Positions 6,915 to 13,367 of a stretch of 15,220 nucleotides of DNA are shown piece by piece. The first letter of the stretch is position 1, and each line of letters begins with the position of its first letter. Under the pieces are notes generated by a model. That model did not search any database and had not been told where the DNA came from. It saw nothing but the letters and a program-made list of their open reading frames with translations. This DNA is from Synergistaceae bacterium (GTDB taxonomy: Bacteria; Synergistota; Synergistia; Synergistales; Aminobacteriaceae). Location of the stretch: the NCBI GenBank assembly GCA_017475805.1, contig JAFVEW010000273.1, forward strand, positions 1 to 15,220. The letters run 5' to 3'. The position numbers and the translations under genes are program-made.

Positions 6915-8216
6915 TTGGGAAAATATTTTCAGCAAGAAATTGAATGTATGCCGCACGATAAAATTCGTGAACTTCAAAATGAAAAATTATTGAAGCAAGT
7001 CCGCCACGTTTGGAACGATGTGCCTTATTACCGAGCAAAAATGGAAGAAAAAGGTCTCACTCCTGACGATATTAAATCTATTGATGATTTACATAAACTT
7101 CCGTTCTTGACTAAAGACGATTTAAGAAAGGCTTATCCTTACGGGCTTATGGGCAGGCCGTTAAAAGATTGCGTTAGAATCCAATCGACTTCAGGCACAA
7201 CAGGTCAGCGCGTCGTAGCGTTCTATACTCTTCACGATATTCATATTTGGGAAGAAATGTGCGCTCGTGCAATCGTTGCGGCGGGCGGCTCTGACGAATC
7301 AGTCGTTCAAGTTTCTTACGGCTACGGCCTTTTCACCGGCGGTCCCGGACTTAACGGCGGAAGTCATTTATTAGGCTCATTAACAATTCCGACATCGTCA
7401 GGCAATACTGACCGTCAGATTATGTTCATTAAAGATTTGTCGGCTACGATTTTATGCTGCACACCGAGCTATGCTGCTTTTATCGGTGAAAGAATGAAAG
7501 AAATGGGACTTACTCCCGATCAGATTCCTTTGAAGGCCGGAATTTTCGGCGCAGAAGCATGGAGTGAAGAAATGCGCCGCGACATCGAAGCCACGATGGG
7601 AATCAAAGCCTACGACATCTACGGATTGACTGAACTTTGCGGGCCCGGCGTTTCGTTTGAATGTGAAGATCAGCACGGTATGCACATTAATGAAGACTAT
7701 TTTATCGCTGAAATTATTGACCCGAAGACCGGCGAAGTTTTACCCGAAGGAAGTTTAGGAGAGCTTGTTTTCACGACTCTCGATAAAGAAGCCTTCCCGC
7801 TGCTGCGCTACAGAACACGCGATATAACTTCATTGAGCCATGAAAAATGCCCTTGCGGTCGTACTCACGTAAGAATGTCAAGACTTAAAGGACGCACCGA
7901 TGACATGTTAATAATTCGCGGCGTCAACGTCTTCCCAAGCCAGATTGAAACAGTCTTAATCAATCAGGGCTATCCCGCGAACTATCAAATTATTGTTGAT
8001 AGAGTCAATAACACTGATACTCTTGACGTCAGAGTCGAAATGACGCCTGAGATGTTCACTGATAATCTCGGCGAAGTCAATAAACGTCAGGCTGAACTCG
8101 TTGACGGTTTGAAATCAATGCTTGGTCTTAAAGCTAAGGTTACTCTTGTTGCTCCTAAGACGATTGTAAGAAGCGAAGGTAAAGCCGTCCGAGTTATTGA
8201 TAATCGAAAAATTTAG
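6915..8216 (+). CDS. paaK: Phenylacetate (arylacetate)-CoA ligase, AMP-forming
   Basis: 433 residues, the normal PaaK length. It interconverts arylacetate + CoA + ATP and arylacetyl-CoA + AMP + PPi. Motifs in order: STSGTTGQRV (91-100, phosphate loop of the adenylate-forming superfamily), YGLTELCGPGV (236-246), YRTRDIT (299-305), and KGRTDDMLIIRGVNVFPSQIE (325-345, hinge and C-terminal domain). K423 near the C-terminus is the likely catalytic lysine. C250, H257, C312 and C314 resemble a metal site seen in this family (inference). The start is TTG at 6915 with AGAAGG eight bases upstream. It gives the typical N-terminus YFQQEIECMP, and the next ATG would clip conserved residues. Linked to iorAB, it may return free arylacetates to arylacetyl-CoA for reductive carboxylation, i.e. 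salvage of aromatic amino acids, or act in fermentation. Identity is firm; direction is not. Confidence -1.
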   Translation: MGKYFQQEIECMPHDKIRELQNEKLLKQVRHVWNDVPYYRAKMEEKGLTPDDIKSIDDLHKLPFLTKDDLRKAYPYGLMGRPLKDCVRIQSTSGTTGQRVVAFYTLHDIHIWEEMCARAIVAAGGSDESVVQVSYGYGLFTGGPGLNGGSHLLGSLTIPTSSGNTDRQIMFIKDLSATILCCTPSYAAFIGERMKEMGLTPDQIPLKAGIFGAEAWSEEMRRDIEATMGIKAYDIYGLTELCGPGVSFECEDQHGMHINEDYFIAEIIDPKTGEVLPEGSLGELVFTTLDKEAFPLLRYRTRDITSLSHEKCPCGRTHVRMSRLKGRTDDMLIIRGVNVFPSQIETVLINQGYPANYQIIVDRVNNTDTLDVRVEMTPEMFTDNLGEVNKRQAELVDGLKSMLGLKAKVTLVAPKTIVRSEGKAVRVIDNRKI

Positions 8217-8234
8217 AGACTACATTAAGAATAG

Positions 8235-8244
8235 AAGGGAGGAA
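8235..8244 (+). promoter_or_regulatory. Strong Shine-Dalgarno-like sequence far from a start codon
   Basis: AAGGGAGGAA is an excellent ribosome-binding sequence, but the next gene (ACT protein) starts at 8327, 82 bases downstream. The intervening DNA includes the second heptamer array. It may be the ancestral ribosome-binding site of the ACT gene, displaced by an insertion. No convincing gene starts immediately after it. Confidence -1.
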
Positions 8245-8288
8245 AGCAGGTAGAAAATTACGGATTTATGAAGCAAGAAGTTTTTTAC

Positions 8289-8316
8289 TTCCTACTTCCT
8301 AATTCCTAATTCCTAC
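8289..8316 (+). repeat. Heptamer array, copy 2 (four units of TTCCTAM)
   Basis: Units TTCCTAC, TTCCTAA, TTCCTAA, TTCCTAC, then TTG, preceded by a T-run and a degenerate unit (8282-8288). It has the same orientation as copy 1, so the two arrays flank paaK as direct repeats. It occupies the place where the ACT gene's Shine-Dalgarno would be expected. Confidence -1.
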
Positions 8317-8326
8317 TTGAAATAAC

Positions 8327-8761
8327 ATGAGTGTTAAACAAATTTCAGTTTTTTTAGAAAATCGTCCCGGCTGCCTTAACGAAATGACGCAGGCACTTGC
8401 TGACGCTAAAATAGATTTGCGCGGACTTTCATTCGCTGAAACAAGCGATTTTGGAATCGTTCGCTTAATCGTTGACGATGTTCTCAGCACAGCAACAGTT
8501 TTGAAAGACGCAGGCTTTGTTGCAAGCATGACGGAAGTTTTAGCGGTTGAAGTTCCGAACGTTCCCGGCGGTCTTAATAAAGTTTTGAGCGTTATCAACT
8601 CAACAGGCGTTAATATCGAATACATGTATGCAATTTTAGGCAACAAAAAATCCGAGACTGCCTATATGATCTTCAGAGTTAACGACAACGAAAAAGCAGC
8701 GAAAGCTCTTGAGCTTGCTAATGTAACGATTTTGAATCAGGCGGCATTATCTGCGCTGTAG
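8327..8761 (+). CDS. Tandem ACT-domain protein, likely amino-acid sensor
   Basis: 144 residues with two ACT domains, about 4-70 (KQISVFLENRPGCLNEMTQALADAKI) and 72-140 (VLAVEVPNVPGGLNKVLSVINSTGVNIEYMYA). ACT domains bind small ligands, usually amino acids. Stand-alone double-ACT proteins are common beside PaaK-type ligases, where they are thought to bind an aromatic or branched-chain ligand. No DNA-binding or catalytic domain is present. The start at 8327 is forced from upstream by an in-frame stop at 8318-8320. The protein begins at the usual place (MSVKQISVFLENRPG), yet no Shine-Dalgarno sequence lies in the 20 bases before it, because a heptamer array sits there. Last gene of the aromatic operon, followed by a strong terminator. 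Identity is firm; ligand unknown. Confidence -1.
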   Translation: MSVKQISVFLENRPGCLNEMTQALADAKIDLRGLSFAETSDFGIVRLIVDDVLSTATVLKDAGFVASMTEVLAVEVPNVPGGLNKVLSVINSTGVNIEYMYAILGNKKSETAYMIFRVNDNEKAAKALELANVTILNQAALSAL

Positions 8762-8768
8762 AGAAATG

Positions 8769-8777
8769 TGATAGAAT
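8769..8777 (+). promoter_or_regulatory. Possible extended -10 promoter for the restriction-modification genes
   Basis: TG-A-TAGAAT matches an extended -10 (TGnTATAAT) with one mismatch and no clear -35. The predicted transcription start near 8784 falls in the loop-side A-run of the adjacent terminator. A transcript from here would therefore lack the left arm and leave GAGGGAG free as a ribosome-binding site. This is inference from spacing. Confidence -1.
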
Positions 8778-8809
8778 TCCCTCAAAAAAAATTTTGAGGG
8801 AGTTTTTTT
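8777..8809 (+). terminator. Intrinsic terminator of the aromatic operon
   Basis: A perfect 10-bp stem TCCCTCAAAA / TTTTGAGGGA (8778-8787 with 8792-8801), a 4-base A loop, and a T-run at 8803-8809. It sits right after the ACT gene stop. Its right arm GAGGGAG (8796-8802) is also the only Shine-Dalgarno sequence for the gene starting at 8811, eight bases downstream. Confidence -1.
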
Positions 8810-8810
8810 A

Positions 8811-10604
8811 TTGTGCACAACTTTTATAAATCTTGAAGACGAAAATTTAATATCCTGTCGTTCTAAACTCCTCAAAGATAAATTTTCTGAGAAAGATATT
8901 TTCTCTGAAAATGAAATTAAAAACTTAAAACCTCGAAGCAAAAAATCTCACGACGAACAATCACAAAGAACCAGACAAAATGCTGAAGTTTTTACTCCGG
9001 CTTGGCTGTGCGAAAAAATGATTGATTATTTTGATGAGAAGGTCAAAGACCTTTCATTTGAGGAATATATTGATTTAAGCTGTATTGAAATTGCTTGCGG
9101 CGAAGCTCCTTTCATAGTTTCACGTTACGACGCCGTAACAGGCCAAGAAATAAAAATCGAAAATCGAGTCGGGCTTCTTGACCGCAAACTTAAAAAAATA
9201 AACGAAAACATCAAATCCCGCGATGAGTGGCTAAAATATTCATTGCGAGCCTTTAAGTCCGTTTACGGTTATGAACTTCAAGCCGATAGCCTCGCAATAG
9301 CACGGCTTAATCTTTTCGTGACTTTTATTGAATATTATGACTTCAAATGGCCTGACGCACCCAAAAATGCTTTATTCAAATTTTTTTTAGCTCAGATCGT
9401 AGACGTCATCGCTTGGAATTTTTGGCAGATGGACGGACTCGAATTTTTCGACGCTGCCTCGCAAGAAAATAGACAAAGGAGTATTCAGTTTGAGCCGCCG
9501 ACCTCTAAACGCGAATTAAAAATTATAGATTGGCAAAAAAATATCGAAGGAGAAATTTTAACGACAGTGTCAGAAAAAAAATTTGATTTTTGTATATCCA
9601 ATCCGCCATATCATGAAGAAACCAAAGATACTTCGGACTCACCCGTTTACAATTTATTTATGGATATGGCTTTTCAAATTGCTGACGTGGCAGAAACAAT
9701 TACTCCTGCGAGATTTTTATTTAATGCTGGCAAAACCCCAAAAGCATGGAACGAAAAAATGTTAAATGATCCGCATCTCAAAGTTTTAATGTACGAGCCA
9801 GATAGCAAAAAAATTTTTCGCAATTCTGACATAAAGGGCGGAGTCGCTGTAACTTATAGAGACAAAAATAAAAATTTCGGAGCTATTAAAACTTTTTCAG
9901 CATTTGAAGAATTAAATTCTATTCTTCATAGAGTTGTTGATGATGAAAAATTTAAGCCATTGGACGATCTAGTAATAACTCAAAATAAATGGGATTTGGA
10001 TAAACTCTATTCAGATTACCCGGAGTTGAAAATGAAAATCGGAAGCGACGGACGCGAACGACGGTTGACGACTTCAATTTTCAGTTTGACGGAAGTTTTC
10101 CATGATGAAAAGTTTGATGATGATGTCACTATACTTGGCCTGATTAATAATAGACGTACACAAAAATATGTTAATCACAAGTATCTTGCCGAACATGAAA
10201 ATATTAATAAATATAAAGTCATTTTACCAAAATCAAATGGATCAGGAGCTATAGGAGAAGTATTATCTACACCGCTTGTCGGCGAGCCGCTTGTCGGCGA
10301 GCCGCTTGTCGGCTATACACAATCATTTATAGGAATTGGCAAATTTGACACTCAGAACGAAGCAGAAGCCCTGTTTAAGTATATAAAAACAAAATTTGCG
10401 CGATGTATGTTGGGCATACTAAAAGTTACGCAGGATAACAACAAGGGGACATGGAAATACGTGCCGTTGCAAAATTTCAAAAATGATTCTGATATAGATT
10501 GGTCAAAAAGTATTCATGAAATCGACGAGCAATTATACAAAAAATACGGGCTTTCGGACAATGAGATAGAATTTATCGAGTCGCATGTGAAGGAGATGAA
10601 ATAA
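8811..10604 (+). CDS. Eco57I-like N6-adenine DNA methyltransferase of an RM system
   Basis: 597 residues. It would methylate adenine in a specific target to protect host DNA from the partner nuclease. Motif X is AEVFTPAWLCEKMIDYF (58-74). Motif I is IEIACGEAPFI (92-102), with ACGEA in place of the usual CGxG. Motif II is YGYELQADSLAIARLNLF (152-169), and catalytic motif IV is NPPY (264-267). The X-I-IV order fits the gamma class. The C-terminal half (about 360-595) is probably the target-recognition region. It contains PLVGE tandem repeats (488-502) and ends with SDIDWSKSIHEID...LYKKYGLS, a block I associate with Eco57I-type methylases. The start is TTG at 8811, chosen because GAGGGAG lies eight bases upstream and the next methionine is inside motif X. 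A 3-base gap to the helicase gene indicates one operon. Runs of A/T look denser than in the metabolic genes, compatible with transfer. Target unknown. Confidence -1.
   Translation: MCTTFINLEDENLISCRSKLLKDKFSEKDIFSENEIKNLKPRSKKSHDEQSQRTRQNAEVFTPAWLCEKMIDYFDEKVKDLSFEEYIDLSCIEIACGEAPFIVSRYDAVTGQEIKIENRVGLLDRKLKKINENIKSRDEWLKYSLRAFKSVYGYELQADSLAIARLNLFVTFIEYYDFKWPDAPKNALFKFFLAQIVDVIAWNFWQMDGLEFFDAASQENRQRSIQFEPPTSKRELKIIDWQKNIEGEILTTVSEKKFDFCISNPPYHEETKDTSDSPVYNLFMDMAFQIADVAETITPARFLFNAGKTPKAWNEKMLNDPHLKVLMYEPDSKKIFRNSDIKGGVAVTYRDKNKNFGAIKTFSAFEELNSILHRVVDDEKFKPLDDLVITQNKWDLDKLYSDYPELKMKIGSDGRERRLTTSIFSLTEVFHDEKFDDDVTILGLINNRRTQKYVNHKYLAEHENINKYKVILPKSNGSGAIGEVLSTPLVGEPLVGEPLVGYTQSFIGIGKFDTQNEAEALFKYIKTKFARCMLGILKVTQDNNKGTWKYVPLQNFKNDSDIDWSKSIHEIDEQLYKKYGLSDNEIEFIESHVKEMK
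10272..10313 (+). repeat. 15-bp in-frame tandem repeat, 2.8 copies, in methyltransferase gene
   Basis: The unit CCGCTTGTCGGCGAG occurs at 10272-10286 and 10287-10301, with a perfect 12-base partial at 10302-10313. It encodes PLVGE-PLVGE-PLVGY. The copies are identical and far more GC-rich than the surrounding gene. Gain or loss of a unit would insert or remove five residues without a frameshift. Confidence -1.
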
Positions 10605-10607
10605 ATT

Positions 10608-13289
10608 TTGCAGCCAGTTAACACTACAATCATTAAAACTTCTTCAAACGTAAAGCCGATGATTTACGCTTACACGACGCCTGACGTAGTTAGCAACAAA
10701 GGTTGGATTAAAATCGGTTACACTGAACGCGATGTTGATACAAGAATCAGAGAACAAACACATACAGCAAGAATTAAAGCCAAAAAAGAATGGGCATACG
10801 AAGCGGTTTATTTAGACGGCTTGCGTGAGCCTTTCACGGATAAAGATTTTCATAAATATTTGCGCCTAAACGGAATAAAACATGACGAGGGCGATAACAA
10901 CGAATGGTTTTATATGACTCCAACGGAGGCAAAACGATGGTTTGATTTATTTCGCAAAAATCGATTTTTCATGCTTGACGTGAAACGCGACATATCACCA
11001 TACGAGCTCAGAGAAGAACAGCTTGACGCCGTGAATAAAACTGTTCAATATAGCAAAACTCATAAAAACGGCGAATTTTTATGGAATGCAAAGCCTCGTT
11101 TCGGTAAAACTTTATGTGTTTACGATTTAATGATGAAGATTAACGCGAAAAAAATTTTAATCGTAACGAACCGCCCTGTAATAGCAAACAGCTGGTATCA
11201 AGACTATGACAAATTCGTAGGACGCAACAACGGTTATTATTTTGTAAGCAACATCAAGGACATCAAAAGCGGAAGCAATCCCGTTTTAAGTTATGAAAAA
11301 TATTTGGAAAGTTTAGGCTCTAAAGAGGGCTTAATTTATTTCGTATCGCTTCAGGACTTAAAAGGCTCAAAATATTTCGGCGGCGATTACGAAAAATTAA
11401 AAGAAATCAGAGAAATTAGTTGGGATATTTTAGTGATTGATGAGGCTCACGAGGGCGTTGATACTTTCAAGACCGATACAGCTTTTGGGCATATAAAACG
11501 AGAATTTACGCTGCATTTATCAGGGACTCCTTTTAAGGCATTGGCGAGCAATAAATTTTCGGACGATGCGATTTTTAACTGGACGTATGCAGACGAACAA
11601 AACAAACGCGCAGCTTGGGACAGCGATGAAGATAATCCTTATGAAAATTTACCAAAATTAAATTTATTTACGTATCAAATGAGCGAAATCTTTCAGAAAG
11701 AAAAATCCTTTGGTCAATTTGATTTTGATCTCAATGAATTTTTCTCTGTAAAAGACGGGAAATTTGTCCATGATTTAGCGATTGATAAATTTCTTGATGC
11801 TTTGACGACGAATAAAAAATTTCCTTTCAGCACTCCAGAGCTTCGCAACGAATTAAAACATACGTTTTGGCTGCTAAATCGTGTTGAGGCAGCGAACTTG
11901 CTCAAGGAAAAATTAGAGAAGCATAAAGTTTTTGAGAATTATAAAATTGTTCTTGCCGCCGGAAATGGAAAATTGAATGATAACAACAACGCCACAAAAA
12001 ATTCCTATAACAAAGTTCGTAAAGCCATCAACGAAAATGATAAGACGATAACTTTATCGGTCGGCCAGCTCACAACGGGAATAACTATCCCTGAATGGAC
12101 AGGAGTTTTAATTTTATCGAATGTTCAATCAGCTTCGCTTTATATGCAGGCAGCTTTTCGCGCTCAAAATTCTTGTTTGTTTCAAGAAGGAGAAAAATTT
12201 TTGAGAAAAGAAAACGCTTATGTTTTTGATTTTGATCCGGCCAGGAGCTTGGTAATTTATGAAAAATTTGCGAATGATTTAAGTTCTTTCGGCGGAAATT
12301 CTGAAAGCAGCATCGGCGAAATATTAAATTTTTTTCCCGTGATTGGCGAAGATGATAACGGCGAAATGATAGCACTTGACCCTGCAAAAGTTTTATCGAT
12401 TCCGCGAAAGATTAAATCTCACGAAATCGTTTTAAGCGGCTTTACATCGGATTATCTATTTTCAAATGTTTTCAATATATTTCAGGCTTCTGATTCAGTA
12501 ATTAAAATTATCTACAAATTAGCTTCTCAAAAATCTTTATCAGATATTAAAGAGTTACAGAAATTTTCTGATGAAGCAGTTATGCTTGTGAATAAAAATG
12601 TAAGAGATTGCTTGAGAAATATCTCAAGAACTATTCCGGCATTTTTAATGGCATATGGCAATGATAAATTAACTCTTGAAAATTTCGATAAAATTATTCC
12701 AGAAGCAATATTTCTTGAAGTTACGGGCATTACTCTTGGAGAATTTTGTTCATTAAGGGATAACGGAAAGGTTTTTGCGTCTGTTGAGTTCAACAATGCA
12801 GTGAAAGAATTTATGAAGCTTCGCAAAGAACTTGCGGACTATTTTGACGAAGACAGCACCGAAGATATTTTTAATTATATTCCGTCCCCAAAGACAAATC
12901 AGATTTTCACACCGAAACCTATGGTAAGAAAAATGCTTGATATTTTAGAGGAAGAAAATCCCGGCTGTTTTGATGATCCCAATAAAACTTTTATAGACCC
13001 TTACATGAAATCAGGTTTATATATTGCTGAGATAGTTAAAAGACTCTATAGTTCACAAAAATTAAAAAAACTTTTTCCTAAACGAATTGAAAGATTAAAG
13101 CATATTTTTGAAAAACAGGTTTTTGGACTTGCTCCGACTGAAATAATTTATAAAATAACGAAAAATTTTCTTTTAGATTTCGATAAAAATTCAGAAATTC
13201 CCAAAAACAATTTACGTCAATTTGATGCTCTTCAATATGAAAAGGATAGAAATTTAGAACAAAAATTAGATGAGTTATTCGGCGAGTAA
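10608..13289 (+). CDS. Restriction subunit: GIY-YIG nuclease, SF2 helicase, methyltransferase-like C-terminus
   Basis: 893 residues. Residues 18-113 match the T5orf172/GIY-YIG type: IYAYT (19-23), WIKIGYT (33-39), R46, DFHKYL (80-85) and EWFYMTP (99-105). This is the likely DNA-cutting domain. The superfamily 2 helicase core follows: NAKPRFGKTL (160-169, Walker A), VIDEAH (276-281, DEAH), LSGTPF (304-309), VGQLTTGITIPEW (485-497, motif V) and QAAFRAQN (514-521, motif VI). At about 764-870, FTPKPMVRKMLDIL and DPYMKSGLYI look like methyltransferase motifs X and I. No NPPY is visible, so that part is probably non-catalytic, perhaps for DNA or partner binding. The start is TTG at 10608, with AAGGAG (10590-10595) in the end of the methyltransferase gene. 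I see no PD-(D/E)XK nuclease. Together the pair resembles a split relative of type ISP/IIG systems; the exact class is uncertain. Confidence -1.
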   Translation: MQPVNTTIIKTSSNVKPMIYAYTTPDVVSNKGWIKIGYTERDVDTRIREQTHTARIKAKKEWAYEAVYLDGLREPFTDKDFHKYLRLNGIKHDEGDNNEWFYMTPTEAKRWFDLFRKNRFFMLDVKRDISPYELREEQLDAVNKTVQYSKTHKNGEFLWNAKPRFGKTLCVYDLMMKINAKKILIVTNRPVIANSWYQDYDKFVGRNNGYYFVSNIKDIKSGSNPVLSYEKYLESLGSKEGLIYFVSLQDLKGSKYFGGDYEKLKEIREISWDILVIDEAHEGVDTFKTDTAFGHIKREFTLHLSGTPFKALASNKFSDDAIFNWTYADEQNKRAAWDSDEDNPYENLPKLNLFTYQMSEIFQKEKSFGQFDFDLNEFFSVKDGKFVHDLAIDKFLDALTTNKKFPFSTPELRNELKHTFWLLNRVEAANLLKEKLEKHKVFENYKIVLAAGNGKLNDNNNATKNSYNKVRKAINENDKTITLSVGQLTTGITIPEWTGVLILSNVQSASLYMQAAFRAQNSCLFQEGEKFLRKENAYVFDFDPARSLVIYEKFANDLSSFGGNSESSIGEILNFFPVIGEDDNGEMIALDPAKVLSIPRKIKSHEIVLSGFTSDYLFSNVFNIFQASDSVIKIIYKLASQKSLSDIKELQKFSDEAVMLVNKNVRDCLRNISRTIPAFLMAYGNDKLTLENFDKIIPEAIFLEVTGITLGEFCSLRDNGKVFASVEFNNAVKEFMKLRKELADYFDEDSTEDIFNYIPSPKTNQIFTPKPMVRKMLDILEEENPGCFDDPNKTFIDPYMKSGLYIAEIVKRLYSSQKLKKLFPKRIERLKHIFEKQVFGLAPTEIIYKITKNFLLDFDKNSEIPKNNLRQFDALQYEKDRNLEQKLDELFGE

Positions 13290-13298
13290 AATTTTTTC

Positions 13299-13327
13299 TT
13301 GCCTAAGATTTTTCTTTCACGTATAAT
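13299..13327 (+). promoter_or_regulatory. dctP: Sigma-70-type promoter of the TRAP operon
   Basis: -35 TTGCCT (13299-13304), a 17-base spacer, and a perfect -10 TATAAT (13322-13327). The predicted start is near 13334, followed by the Shine-Dalgarno AAGGAGG (13350-13356) and the ATG at 13368. It begins ten bases after the restriction gene's stop, with no terminator visible between, so some read-through from the RM genes is possible. Confidence -1.
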
Positions 13328-13367
13328 TTTTATCACTAATAATTTTCCCAAGGAGGCAATATTTATA

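Noticed and set aside
8268..8309. A 13-codon leader peptide with F, Y and F residues before the ACT gene
   Set aside because: The aromatic codons come largely from the heptamer array and its T-run, spacing to the strong Shine-Dalgarno is too long (23 bases), and no attenuator hairpins follow.
6853..8316. Heptamer arrays as a CRISPR or telomere-like array
   Set aside because: Units are contiguous 7-mers without spacers, and no cas genes are near. They look like short tandem repeats.
10608..10946. GIY-YIG domain as part of a homing endonuclease
   Set aside because: It is fused to a full helicase core and co-operonic with a methyltransferase. No intron or intein is visible, so a restriction role fits better.
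12085..12387. Minus-strand open frame opposite the helicase gene
   Set aside because: It lies wholly antisense to a gene with strong domain motifs and has no recognisable protein features. Other antisense open frames in the window were dropped for the same reason.
8762..13298. RM genes as a recognisable mobile element
   Set aside because: No integrase, transposase, tRNA attachment site, inverted ends or direct repeats at the cassette borders are visible. Transfer is suggested only by gene type and A/T-rich runs.
13287..13304. Terminator after the restriction gene (GGC...GCC around a T-run)
   Set aside because: Only three base pairs can form and the T-run is inside the loop, so this is not a credible intrinsic terminator.
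13299..13367. Start of dctP at TTG 13299, adding 23 residues
   Set aside because: The extension covers a clean -35/-10 promoter and the Shine-Dalgarno. It would also place a non-signal sequence before a normal signal peptide. The ATG at 13368 is far better.
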